Origin: an uncultured Acidimicrobiales bacterium
GTDB lineage: Bacteria; Actinomycetota; Acidimicrobiia; Acidimicrobiales; SZUA-35
Direction of reading: 5' to 3'
DNA: 33,460 nt
NCBI GenBank assembly: GCA_938021675.1
Contig: CALIFY010000093.1
Span: 1 to 33,460, forward strand
Positions 1 to 8,310 of this stretch are shown one piece after another. Below the pieces are notes generated by a model that saw nothing but the letters and a program-made list of their open reading frames with translations, had not been told where the DNA came from and ran no database searches. Both the position numbers and the translations under genes were made by a program. Numbering within the stretch: position 1 is the stretch's first letter; each line of letters starts with the position of its first letter.

Positions 1-140
1 GACGCCTTCTTCGTCGGCGTTTTACGACCAGCGGTTCCGTTGGTCGAACTTCGGCGACGAGTTCCGGCACCGTTGGCCGTCGCCCTTCCGTTCTTGGTCT
101 TGCGTGTTCCCGAACTCGGGCCGCGGCGTGTGGCGGTCAC
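1..140 (-). CDS. N-terminus of a gene in the ftsW position (partial)
   Basis: Reading leftwards from a GTG at 140 there are 46 open codons that run off the window edge. The GTG overlaps the murD stop by 4 bp (GTGA), the junction type used through the rest of this cluster, which argues for a real start. The visible peptide is very basic and rich in Thr, Ser, Gly, Arg and Lys, ending near RKTPTKKA, with no membrane segment yet. In dcw clusters murD is normally followed by ftsW, the SEDS-family peptidoglycan glycosyltransferase that works with FtsI, so FtsW with a basic cytoplasmic N-terminal extension is the best guess. The visible part contains no FtsW motif, so identity rests on position only. 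MurG is less likely because its N-terminal glycine-rich motif is absent. Confidence 0.5.
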   Translation of the reverse strand, partial: MTATRRGPSSGTRKTKNGRATANGAGTRRRSSTNGTAGRKTPTKKA

Positions 141-1579
141 GATGTGCCCAACTCCTCTCTTACCAGACGGCTGAAAGCCAAGCCGCGTTCCACATAATTC
201 GGATACCAATCGAACGACGTGCACCCCGGAGAGAGCAGCACGGCGTCGCCCTCGGCACTCACGCGCTTGGCCTCGTGGATGGCGTCCGCCATCGAAACAG
301 CGACCGAGACCGGGACACGACCGCCGAATACCTCTTGAACCTCGGAGGCGGCGTCGCCGATGGCCACCACGGTTCGAACCGGCGGCACCGTTTGGCGAAG
401 CGGGTCGAGGGATAACCCTTTGTTCCGACCACCGGCAATGAGCACGACCGACCGGAACCCGCCAACGGCGGCGACCGTCGCATGGGGCACGGTCGCCTTC
501 GAATCGTTGTACCACTCGACCCCATTCGAACTTGCAATCAGTTCAAGCCGGTGGGCCAGACCTTCGAACGCCCGCAACGCTTCGACAACACCGTCGACCG
601 AGGCCCCGGCGGCCAACGCGATGGCCGCCACCGCAAGGGCGTTCGACAGGTCGTGGGGTTGGCGACGAGCGAGTTCAGATACGGCCACGAGCGGACCATC
701 GGGGCCGACGAGCCAGCGATTGTCTTCGACATCATTGGGCGCACCGGCCGCAGCCGCCTTCGGTCCCGAAGCGACCCGCCAACTCGCCCTCCGATCACCG
801 GCCTCGTCGTGTGACTCACCGTCAGGGTTGGTGGTGAACGTCACCACGGTAGGCCCGTCTGCTCCGTGCGTCGGTAGATGAGAGGCCACGACGGCGTCGT
901 CCAGGTTGCCGACCACCACCGCGTCCTCCTCGAGGTACGCCCAAATCGAGGCTTTCGCCTTCTCGTAGCCGTCCAGGGTGGCGTGAGCATCGAGGTGGTC
1001 CGGTGCAAAGTTGAGCCAGGCCGCAACGTCTGGTTGGAATCGGGCGCTGTGAGCGAGCCGGAACGACGACGCTTCGACGACGAACACCCGAGTATCGGGG
1101 TTGTCGATCGCTTGGACGAACGGAAGGTCGGTGTTGCCAACCGCCTCGGCGGTAAGGCCCGACCGACGAAGTGCGTCGGTCACCATGGTGGTAACGGTGG
1201 TCTTGCCGTTTGTTCCGGTGATGGCCACGACCGGCCGATCGTCCCACGCTCGTGCGAGATCAAACTCGCTGGCCACCGCTACACCAACCGATCGGGCCGC
1301 GGCGAAGACCGGGTGATCATCGGGCACGCCAGGGCTTGGAAGCAACACACTGGCCGAAGCGACGATGTCGTGAAGCTCATCGATCGACGGGGACTCGATC
1401 AGGGAAATACCAAGGTCGATCGCCTCTTCTCGCTGATCATCATTCGGACGATCGTCGACGACCAGCGGGGTATTGCCACGGTCGACCAACGCCCTAGCCA
1501 TCGCTCTACCGGTGATACCGAACCCCACCAGTAGTGGTGCGTCGAATCGCAGCGTTGGGGCAAGCGATTCGCTCGTCAT
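137..1579 (-). CDS. murD: UDP-N-acetylmuramoylalanine--D-glutamate ligase MurD
   Basis: MurD is the cytoplasmic ATP-dependent ligase that adds D-glutamate to UDP-MurNAc-L-Ala during peptidoglycan precursor synthesis. The 480-residue product has an N-terminal nucleotide-binding motif (GFGITGRAMARAL, about 19-31), the Mur ligase P-loop TGTNGKTT at 121-128, the NFAPDHLDAH segment, the carbamylated-lysine region YEKAKA, the HDLSNALA motif, YNDSKAT and the C-terminal LLSPGCTSFDWYPNYVERG signature typical of MurD. The ATG at 1579 is chosen because it overlaps the mraY stop by 4 bp (ATGA); the frame stays open further upstream, but only inside mraY. A hydrophilic stretch at roughly residues 275-315 looks like a lineage-specific insertion in the central domain. 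Its own stop overlaps the next start. Assignment is secure from the motifs and the neighbours. Confidence 0.96.
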   Translation of the reverse strand: MTSESLAPTLRFDAPLLVGFGITGRAMARALVDRGNTPLVVDDRPNDDQREEAIDLGISLIESPSIDELHDIVASASVLLPSPGVPDDHPVFAAARSVGVAVASEFDLARAWDDRPVVAITGTNGKTTVTTMVTDALRRSGLTAEAVGNTDLPFVQAIDNPDTRVFVVEASSFRLAHSARFQPDVAAWLNFAPDHLDAHATLDGYEKAKASIWAYLEEDAVVVGNLDDAVVASHLPTHGADGPTVVTFTTNPDGESHDEAGDRRASWRVASGPKAAAAGAPNDVEDNRWLVGPDGPLVAVSELARRQPHDLSNALAVAAIALAAGASVDGVVEALRAFEGLAHRLELIASSNGVEWYNDSKATVPHATVAAVGGFRSVVLIAGGRNKGLSLDPLRQTVPPVRTVVAIGDAASEVQEVFGGRVPVSVAVSMADAIHEAKRVSAEGDAVLLSPGCTSFDWYPNYVERGLAFSRLVREELGTS

Positions 1580-2649
1580 CGGGCACCGACTGAATTGACG
1601 TAGTCGCCGTAGAAAATGCCGAGGGCCAGTGTTGTCAGGCCGCCGGCGATCAGCCAGAACCGGATGATCACCTTGGTCTCCCGCCAACCCCGGAGCTCGA
1701 AATGATGATGGATCGGGGCCATCCGGAAGAGACGTTTTCCGCCGGTGACCTTGAAGACCGCGACCTGGAGCATGACCGACACGGTCTCGATGACGTAGAT
1801 GCCGCCGACGACCGGGAGAAGGAGGTGGGTGTTCATGGCCAATGCCATCGTGGCAATGGCCGTTCCGATGGCCAAGGAGCCTGTATCGCCCATAAAGATC
1901 TCGGCCGGGGCCGCGTTGAACCAGAGAAAGCCGGCACAGGCGGCGAGCATGGCCACCGCGATAACCGCGAGGTCTAGGGCGTGCGGTACGTCATAGATAT
2001 CCGTTGCGGGGTCGCCGGTTTGACGAAAAATCCAGAATCCCATCACGGCGTATGCGGCGAACGAGAAGCTCCCAGAACCGGCCGCCAACCCATCGAGTCC
2101 ATCGGTCAGGTTCACCGCGTTCGAAGTGGCATAGATCAGCAGCACGGCCCACAATGTCCACCCGTAGGGCCCAAAGTCGATTCCGAGGAAGCCGTGGCGG
2201 GTGAAGCTGAGCTCCGTACTCACGGTGGTTAGCTGAATCATCAAGACGGCGAACAACACCGCCACGCCGAGCAACCCTGCGGTCTTTAGCCGTGCGTTCA
2301 GGCCCAGGTTCCGCTCGCGGGATACCTTTATCCAGTCATCGAGGAAGCCGACAAGTCCGGCCCCACATATGGCACCCATTACCAGCAAGCCACTGCGGGT
2401 GATGATGCTGCCTTCCCGACCTCTCGTGAGGGCCAGGATCAGGTCGCTCAACAGGTATCCGCCGAGGGTTCCCAGAACGATTCCAATCCCTCCCATCGTC
2501 GGCGTGCCAGCCTTGACCATGTGGCCTTGTGGACCGTCTTCGCGGATCGGCTGACCAATCTTCGAACGGGTGAGCAGATCGATGAGCAACTGGGTGAGTA
2601 AGGCCGACAACGACAACGAGATCGCGGCGGCGAGGAGCATCCTGATCAC
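1576..2649 (-). CDS. mraY: Phospho-N-acetylmuramoyl-pentapeptide-transferase MraY
   Basis: MraY is the integral membrane enzyme that transfers phospho-MurNAc-pentapeptide from UDP to undecaprenyl phosphate, making lipid I. The 357-residue product has about ten hydrophobic segments and the diagnostic motifs: KAGTPTMGG (46-54), GFLDDWIKV with the aspartate pair (101-109), NLTDGLDGLA (180-189), a later FMGDTGSLAIG, and the C-terminal APIHHHFELRG histidine motif. Length is normal for the family. The start is a GTG at 2649 overlapping the murE stop by 4 bp (GTGA); an ATG three codons later is a possible alternative. Its stop overlaps the murD ATG. In most dcw clusters murF lies directly before mraY; here murE does. 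Confidence 0.97.
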   Translation of the reverse strand: MIRMLLAAAISLSLSALLTQLLIDLLTRSKIGQPIREDGPQGHMVKAGTPTMGGIGIVLGTLGGYLLSDLILALTRGREGSIITRSGLLVMGAICGAGLVGFLDDWIKVSRERNLGLNARLKTAGLLGVAVLFAVLMIQLTTVSTELSFTRHGFLGIDFGPYGWTLWAVLLIYATSNAVNLTDGLDGLAAGSGSFSFAAYAVMGFWIFRQTGDPATDIYDVPHALDLAVIAVAMLAACAGFLWFNAAPAEIFMGDTGSLAIGTAIATMALAMNTHLLLPVVGGIYVIETVSVMLQVAVFKVTGGKRLFRMAPIHHHFELRGWRETKVIIRFWLIAGGLTTLALGIFYGDYVNSVGAR

Positions 2650-4121
2650 CGCTCCACCTCCTCGGTCGACGATCCGACGTTTCCGAGGGCGTTCAGCGCC
2701 TCAAGCGCTACCTGCCGATCGTCGAACTCAAGGGTCAGATCGCCGACGATTTGGTCGGTCTCATGGCCTTTGCCTGCGATCAACACAACATCTCCAGTCG
2801 ACGCCTCACCAATGGCCAAGCCGATGGCCGCTCGACGGTCGAGTTCAACCAACGCGTCGGCCGGTCGTTCTATGCCGCCCAGAATGTCGTCAACGATTGC
2901 CGACGGCCGTTCCGACCGTGGGTTATCTGAGGTCACGATGACCAGATCTGCGTCTTTTTCAGCCACTCGGCCCATCTCCGCTCGCTTTTGCGCGTCCCGG
3001 TCTCCGCCACACCCGAACACGACGATGACCCGATTCGATGCCGCGATCTGTCGTGCCGCCCCCAGAGCGGCTACCAGAGCATCTGGGGTGTGGGCGTAGT
3101 CCACCGCCACATGAAATTCTTGTCCGGCATGTACTCCCTCGAACCGACCTCGGACCGGCCGGGTGCTGCCGAGGGCACGTGTAATGTTTGCCGATTCTAT
3201 CCCTAGCAGCTCGGTGGCCGCCGCGGCACCCAACGCATTGAGAACATTGTGCGAACCGGCCAGGTGGAATTCGACGGGACGGTCACGCCATCGGAAACGA
3301 CTGACCGTTCCCTCACCGGTGAGCCCCTCGGCTTCGGCCAACGAGTATCCAGTGGTTGGAACCATCTGGTCCTCGTGCAACCGGAGACCGTAGGAATCAT
3401 CCAGGTTGACGACGGCCTGATCTGACAGCTCCGGGCGAAACAGCAGAGCCTTGGCTTGGAAGTACGACTCGACATCGTGGTGAAAGTCAAGATGGTCGTG
3501 ACCGAGATTGGTAAACATGGCCAGCGCGAACCGCGTTCCCGCCACTCGTTGGAGCGAGAGGGCATGAGAGGAGACCTCCATGGCCACCGCCGTGACCCCT
3601 TGGGCTACGAACTGGGCCAACGTCCGTTGAAGGTCGGTGCCCTCTGGCGTGGTCCGAGGCCCGGCCAACGTCCCGATCATCTCACAACGAACCCCGGCCT
3701 CTGACCAGATGTCGGCCAGGAGCTGGATGATGGAACTCTTTCCATTGGTGCCGGTGACCCCGATGACGGTCAGACGCTCGGATGGCCGACCGTGAATCTC
3801 TGCCGCCACCGGCCCCATGGCGGCCCGCACCTCTGGGACCCGGATCTGTGCGATGTCAGCACCGGTGCCGCGAAGATCGAGCGCCCGCTCAACCAGCAGG
3901 GCGGTAGCCCCTCGCCGAACTGCCTGGGTGGCGAAGTCGTGGCCATCGACATTGGCTCCCGGCACACAACAATAAAGCCAACCGGGTTCGATTTGGCGGG
4001 AGTCGTGCGTGGCGTCGTCGACCGTTCGATCCAATACCGATCCGGTCGGGAGTTGTTCGGTGGCCGAACCGTGAAGGGTTCCGCCGGTCACGTCGAGCAA
4101 TCGTCCAATCGAGGCGGTCAT
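2646..4121 (-). CDS. murE: UDP-MurNAc-L-Ala-D-Glu--meso-diaminopimelate ligase MurE
   Basis: This cytoplasmic Mur ligase adds the third stem-peptide residue. The 491-residue product carries TGTNGKSS (about 123-130), the MurE-specific TTPEGTDLQR (157-166) and MEVSSHALSLQRV (181-193), FTNLGHDHLDFHHD, the carbamylated-lysine segment YFQAK (220-224), AVDYAHTPDAL, DNPRSE (399-404) and GKGHE near the C-terminus. DNPR is the motif of MurE enzymes selecting meso-diaminopimelate rather than lysine, so a DAP-type wall is predicted. The ATG at 4121 overlaps the ftsI stop (ATGA) and the gene's stop overlaps mraY. One Mur ligase accounts for the whole length, so it is not a MurE-MurF fusion. Confidence 0.96.
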   Translation of the reverse strand: MTASIGRLLDVTGGTLHGSATEQLPTGSVLDRTVDDATHDSRQIEPGWLYCCVPGANVDGHDFATQAVRRGATALLVERALDLRGTGADIAQIRVPEVRAAMGPVAAEIHGRPSERLTVIGVTGTNGKSSIIQLLADIWSEAGVRCEMIGTLAGPRTTPEGTDLQRTLAQFVAQGVTAVAMEVSSHALSLQRVAGTRFALAMFTNLGHDHLDFHHDVESYFQAKALLFRPELSDQAVVNLDDSYGLRLHEDQMVPTTGYSLAEAEGLTGEGTVSRFRWRDRPVEFHLAGSHNVLNALGAAAATELLGIESANITRALGSTRPVRGRFEGVHAGQEFHVAVDYAHTPDALVAALGAARQIAASNRVIVVFGCGGDRDAQKRAEMGRVAEKDADLVIVTSDNPRSERPSAIVDDILGGIERPADALVELDRRAAIGLAIGEASTGDVVLIAGKGHETDQIVGDLTLEFDDRQVALEALNALGNVGSSTEEVER

Positions 4122-6196
4122 GGTGCGTCCCCACCGTCAGCTGTTCCTTCATCAGCGACGTCCCCACCGTCAGCTGTTCCTTCGCCAGCGACGTCCCCAC
4201 CGTCAGCTGTTCCTTCGCCAGCGACGTCCCCACCGTCTTGGTCATCGGTCGGTGAGGGGTCGGAAGCGATGGACTCATCGGTCGTCTCGGCCGGCGTTTC
4301 GGTCACCGAGGGCGCGGCCGGGTCGGCGAGAACCGGCTCCTCTCCGTTGGCCGGTGCCGGCGTACCTCTCACCCGTTCCCCAACGTCGCGTCGAGGGGCG
4401 GCATCGTCTGGCGGTACACCGAGAACCCGGAGCGCGTACTGGCCGATCTCGGAGAATATCGGTGCCGCTACCTCGGATGCTGTTGTCGCCGTCTTCGGTT
4501 CGTCAACAACCACCGCAATTGCCACCCTCGGGTCATAGGCCGGGGCGAACCCGGCGAAGGTTACGACGAAGCGCCGATTCTCCGGACTGCCGTACCCGAC
4601 AGTGCCGGCGCCGTCTTCAAACACCTTCCATGCCGTACCGGTCTTGCCGGCAACGGCGTAGCCCGGAATGCTTGCGTTCCCACCGGTTCCATCTGCCACC
4701 ACGCCAACCAGCATGTCAGTCAATTCCCCTGCTGCAGCTCCACCGATCACCGGTTTTCCCGGGCCGGAGTCGACGAGGTGTTCGGTCCCATCCGGGGCCA
4801 AGAGGGAACGAACCAGAATCGGTTGCCGATATGAGCCACCGTTGGCGATAGCGGAATACGCCGCCACCAGCTGTGTAGCGTTTACCGTCACTCCTTGTCC
4901 GATCGGGATCGAACCCGCATCGCTCCCGTACCAATCCTCGGGGGCGCGGACCGTGCCGGTCGCTTCGCCTTGGAAGCCGATCCCGGTCGGTTGACCGAAA
5001 CCGAACCGGTTCAGGTAGCTGTGGATCTGAGTCGGACCAAGCCGTTCAGCCACCTTGATCGTTCCTACGTTCATCGAATCGGCGAGGATCTGGGCCAACG
5101 GATACGGAGCGGCGACCCGCGACGTCCGGTCGTTGAACGTCTTTCCGCCAATGTTGACTTGGGGCGGAACTTCGATTGTGCTTTCGCTAGTCAGCCCTAG
5201 CTCCTCGATCGCTGCGGCCATGGTGACCGTCTTCAGTACCGAGCCCGGCTCGAAGGTGTCGACCAGCGCAGTATTGGACTTTGGTACGACGCACTGGTTG
5301 CTGTCTTCGTCGCGGCTAACCGTTGCCATGGCCAATATCTCGCCCGTTGGCGGATCGGTCATTACCGCCGTAGCCCCTGCGGCGCCGGTGGCGTTGCAGT
5401 GCTCCATCAGCGTGTCTTCGGCCGCGAACTGAAGCCGGTTGTCGATGGCGAGCGCCACGTCGAATCCGGCCTCCGGGGGACTCACGGTCCAATCGCCAAC
5501 AGAGATACTGCCGAAGCGGCCACGTTCGAATTCCTCAACACCGGGCATGCCGGTCATGACGTTGTCGTATTGAGACTCCACCCCGTAGATGCCGCGTTTA
5601 TCGGGGTCGACGCGGCCGATGATCGGTCTGGCGAGGTTCTCGGCCGGGTAGATCCGTTGTTCCTCGACGCGGACAAAAACGCCAGCCATCTCCGCCGCTG
5701 TGTCATCGCTGTCGATCAACGCCTGTACTTGTGAGGCGACATCGCCGGACACCGTTCGGGCCAGCAAGGCGTATCGGTCACCGTCGCTTTCCCCCGCTAG
5801 ATCGACCGCCAGTTCCGTGGGGTCGACTCCGATCACCGGCCCCAGAAGAGCGGCGGTGGTCTCGCTGTCGCCTACCAGCTCGGGGTCGGCGACGATCTCA
5901 TTGCTCGGTGTCGAGGAGGCAAAGACGAACCCGTTGCGATCGACAATCTGGCCGCGATAACCGGCCAGCGGCCGCGTACCAGTTCGCTGATCCTCTCCAA
6001 GTGTTTGCAGATCTTCGGAGCGGACAGCCTGAAGGTCGACCAGCAACGCCACGAAACCGGCACCGATGATGGCGAATACCGCAAGGAGGAGAATAAGTCG
6101 ATTCTGAGGATCGAGAGGATTTGTCGTTCGCCGAAAGATTGTCCGCCGAACCGCCCGACGTCGAGCGTCTCTGGACGAGGCGCGGCGGGCCGTCAT
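4118..6196 (-). CDS. ftsI: Division transpeptidase FtsI (class B penicillin-binding protein)
   Basis: FtsI crosslinks septal peptidoglycan on the outer face of the membrane, in complex with FtsW and FtsQLB-type proteins. The 692-residue product has a basic cytoplasmic N-terminus, one membrane segment (about 33-53), a PBP dimerisation region, and a transpeptidase domain with all three penicillin-binding motifs: the nucleophile in SVLK (S319, K322), SMN (374-376) and KTG (518-520). After the domain ends near residue 590 there is an unusual extracytoplasmic tail of about 100 residues, rich in Asp, Glu, Pro, Thr and Gly, closing with three near-identical copies of GGDVAGEGTAD. The ATG at 6196 overlaps the ftsL-like stop by 4 bp. 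Function is secure; the tail is not a standard part of the family. Confidence 0.95.
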   Translation of the reverse strand: MTARRASSRDARRRAVRRTIFRRTTNPLDPQNRLILLLAVFAIIGAGFVALLVDLQAVRSEDLQTLGEDQRTGTRPLAGYRGQIVDRNGFVFASSTPSNEIVADPELVGDSETTAALLGPVIGVDPTELAVDLAGESDGDRYALLARTVSGDVASQVQALIDSDDTAAEMAGVFVRVEEQRIYPAENLARPIIGRVDPDKRGIYGVESQYDNVMTGMPGVEEFERGRFGSISVGDWTVSPPEAGFDVALAIDNRLQFAAEDTLMEHCNATGAAGATAVMTDPPTGEILAMATVSRDEDSNQCVVPKSNTALVDTFEPGSVLKTVTMAAAIEELGLTSESTIEVPPQVNIGGKTFNDRTSRVAAPYPLAQILADSMNVGTIKVAERLGPTQIHSYLNRFGFGQPTGIGFQGEATGTVRAPEDWYGSDAGSIPIGQGVTVNATQLVAAYSAIANGGSYRQPILVRSLLAPDGTEHLVDSGPGKPVIGGAAAGELTDMLVGVVADGTGGNASIPGYAVAGKTGTAWKVFEDGAGTVGYGSPENRRFVVTFAGFAPAYDPRVAIAVVVDEPKTATTASEVAAPIFSEIGQYALRVLGVPPDDAAPRRDVGERVRGTPAPANGEEPVLADPAAPSVTETPAETTDESIASDPSPTDDQDGGDVAGEGTADGGDVAGEGTADGGDVADEGTADGGDAP
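4126..4237 (-). repeat. 33-bp tandem repeat in the 3' end of ftsI
   Basis: Three consecutive 33-bp units (4126-4158, 4159-4191, 4192-4224) and a 13-bp partial fourth (4225-4237) encode three copies of an 11-residue acidic, glycine-rich peptide at the FtsI C-terminus. Units differ at only one or two bases, for example cat versus cgc in the middle, so expansion looks recent. The unit length is a multiple of three, so gain or loss of copies keeps the frame open up to the stop codon, which overlaps murE. Confidence 0.95.
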
Positions 6197-7044
6197 CCGG
6201 ACGCGACTCCCTCCGAGACCGCGCTCGATCCGGCAACGGTCGACGTTGGCTGATCGCTGGTGCTGGCACCAGCGAGTACCGCTTCCGGCGTCTCGCTACC
6301 GGTGGTGACAGCGGCTCCTGCGAGACCCGAACGAGGCTCTGCCTCGACCGGCAAGGCGCCAACCGCCACCTCCCCGTCGGTCTCGTCGGCAGTTGAAGGA
6401 ACCGGATCGGCGGTCTCGACGACCGTCTCGACGGACGCGAGCTCAGCAGCATCTTGTACAGGGTCGTAGTCAGAAGCCGGTGCTGCGATGAGTTCAACGT
6501 CGCGGGGCTCGGGATCCGGCAACGGATCCGGAGCTGGTGTTGATTCGGTATCGGGCGAGAAGGATACGGGTTCAGGCACGTCGGGAACCGGTCCGTTTGC
6601 TGCCAGGTAAACGGGCTCGACCGCTCGAACCATGCCGATCTCAGTCGCTCGGTCAACGATCTCGTGGGGGGCAGACGCTTCATCGACAGCTCGCTCCACC
6701 GTGGCTCGCTGAGCTGAAGCCTCGGCGATTTCACTTCGAACGGTGTCGAGTTCATGTTGACCGGCCACGAGTTGGGCGTGAACGAAGGCGACGGCAAAGA
6801 ACCCGGATAAGACCACGATGAACATTGCAAGCAACGCGTTCCGCCGACGGGCTCGGCAACGGATCGACGCTTGATCGAGCAGGTGAAGCGTGGAACGCCG
6901 AGCACGAGCCGACGTACCCCGTGGAGACGATCCGGTCGTCGAAGGCGCGGCCCCCTCGCCGCGCCTCGACGACCGGGCATACCCGCTGGTACGGCGCTTG
7001 TTCTTGATCGACCGGCGATTGGATTCGGCAGCTGCGGCGGTCAC
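6193..7044 (-). CDS. ftsL: FtsL-like bitopic division protein with long acidic tail
   Basis: The 283-residue product has the FtsL/DivIC layout: a very basic cytoplasmic N-terminus (1-70), a single membrane helix (about 71-90), then a coiled-coil-like stretch (92-125) and the motif PHEIVDRATEIGMVRAVEPVYL (split here around residues 126-147), typical of FtsL proteins next to ftsI. FtsL joins FtsB/DivIC and FtsQ to regulate septal FtsWI. Sequence conservation in this family is weak, so identity rests on topology and position between rsmH and ftsI. Residues about 150-283 are a Pro/Asp/Glu/Thr/Ala-rich extracytoplasmic extension; most FtsL proteins end soon after the coiled coil. The GTG at 7044 is chosen because GAAAGG lies about 7-12 bp upstream. 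The stop overlaps the ftsI ATG. Confidence 0.8.
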   Translation of the reverse strand: MTAAAAESNRRSIKNKRRTSGYARSSRRGEGAAPSTTGSSPRGTSARARRSTLHLLDQASIRCRARRRNALLAMFIVVLSGFFAVAFVHAQLVAGQHELDTVRSEIAEASAQRATVERAVDEASAPHEIVDRATEIGMVRAVEPVYLAANGPVPDVPEPVSFSPDTESTPAPDPLPDPEPRDVELIAAPASDYDPVQDAAELASVETVVETADPVPSTADETDGEVAVGALPVEAEPRSGLAGAAVTTGSETPEAVLAGASTSDQPTSTVAGSSAVSEGVASG

Positions 7045-7102
7045 GAAATTACCTTTCGGGGTGGCGGAAAAAATGGGGGATCATGGCGGTCAGACTGCGA
7101 GG

Positions 7103-8098
7103 TCATGCTGCCGCTCGTTCGATGGTGCGGAGTTTGGCGCTTGAGGCCCGAGGATTGGTCTGCAACTCGTCGTTTCTGGGGCGTCGAACGGCGGGGCGGA
7201 CGATGGTGAACGGCGCTGACGGCCCCTCGACCGGCAGACCGGGCGGGCGTTCGATTGTCGTCCGGCGACGGAACGAGTCCTTGACGATCCGGTCCTCACC
7301 TGAGTGATAGGTCATCACCATGCCGCGCCCCCCGGGGGTCAGGGCGTCGAGTGCTGTCTCGATGGTCGAACCGAGCACGGCGAGCTCATCGTTGACCTCG
7401 ATCCGAATCGCTTGGAACGTCCTCCGAGCGGGATGGCCACCCCGTCGACGAGCGGCGGCCGGAATGGCGGCAGCCACGATCTGGGCCAGCTCGGCGGTGG
7501 AAGCGACGGGGCGTGCGGCCACGATCGCCGCCGATATCCGGCCGGCGAACCGCTCATCGGAGTACCGGTGGATGAGTTCGGCCAGCCGACGTTCGTCGTA
7601 TGCGTTTATGACATCATCGGCGTCGACGGGACTATCGGGGTCCATCCGCATGTCGAGCGGACCATCGTTGCGAAAGCTAAATCCACGCTCGGCCCGATCG
7701 AGCTGCGGGGAACTCACCCCGAGGTCGAAGAGGAATCCGCTCAACGGTGGCTCAACCAAGACTCGATCGTCCAACTCGTCGAAACGAGCACGGTGAACGG
7801 TGGCCCGATGGCCGAATCGTTCAAGCCGAACGGTAGAGGCGTCCACCGCTGCCGGGTCGCGATCGAGGCCGACGACCGCGAGACGAGGGTTGGCTTCCAA
7901 TACCGCTTCGGCGTGCCCGCCGCCACCGATGGTGGCATCGAGGAAGGTACCGGCCGGAAGCGGGGCCACGAGATCGACGACCTGGTCGACCATGACCGGA
8001 AGATGATGAAACGAGCTGCCGCCGGGCGAGGGCCTGACCTCCGATTCCTGACGATTCACCTGAGGGTCGCGGCCCGAGCCGGTCGGAGGTTCAACCAT
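7103..8098 (-). CDS. rsmH: 16S rRNA (cytosine1402-N4)-methyltransferase RsmH (MraW)
   Basis: RsmH methylates N4 of C1402 in 16S rRNA with S-adenosylmethionine. The product of about 331 residues begins its conserved part at HHLPVMVDQV, followed by the SAM-binding loop DATIGGGGHAEAVL, DLGVSSPQLD, GPLDMRMD, RRTFQAIRIEVNDEL and YHSGEDRIVK (usual form YHSLEDRIVK). The frame stays open back to an ATG at 8293, which would add 65 residues that are not RsmH-like. The ATG at 8098 is preferred because it leaves a short leader before the conserved core; a GTG directly before it is equally possible, and no strong ribosome-binding site decides. It is the second gene of the cluster. The 280 bp separating it from mraZ is unusually long. 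Confidence 0.94.
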   Translation of the reverse strand: MVEPPTGSGRDPQVNRQESEVRPSPGGSSFHHLPVMVDQVVDLVAPLPAGTFLDATIGGGGHAEAVLEANPRLAVVGLDRDPAAVDASTVRLERFGHRATVHRARFDELDDRVLVEPPLSGFLFDLGVSSPQLDRAERGFSFRNDGPLDMRMDPDSPVDADDVINAYDERRLAELIHRYSDERFAGRISAAIVAARPVASTAELAQIVAAAIPAAARRRGGHPARRTFQAIRIEVNDELAVLGSTIETALDALTPGGRGMVMTYHSGEDRIVKDSFRRRTTIERPPGLPVEGPSAPFTIVRPAVRRPRNDELQTNPRASSAKLRTIERAAA

Positions 8099-8310
8099 CA
8101 CTCGACGGGCATTCCTAGCTACGTATCGGTCATCGATAACCCCCCGGACTGCGACGTGCGCCAGGTTGTATCTCCTGGGTGGCACTAAGAGGAGTAGCGG
8201 GCGGAGTCGTGGGGCAGAAGCACCCCTCCCCACATCCCGGGAGGCAATCGATGATCGATCTGTCAGGTTCGGTTTCGCCCTCACTCCTTTCATGAAGTCG
8301 GCGGGTGTAG

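Noticed and set aside
2646-4121. A MurE-MurF fusion explaining the absent murF
   Set aside because: The 491-residue length and single set of Mur ligase motifs fit one MurE only.
4120-4851. A plus-strand open frame with repeated arginine/histidine-rich units opposite ftsI
   Set aside because: It is the antisense shadow of the 33-bp repeats and acidic tail of ftsI; no conserved motif or ribosome-binding site.
8099-8293. A 65-residue N-terminal extension of RsmH from an ATG at 8293
   Set aside because: The extension is not RsmH-like, lacks a ribosome-binding site at the right distance, and the conserved core begins soon after the ATG at 8098.
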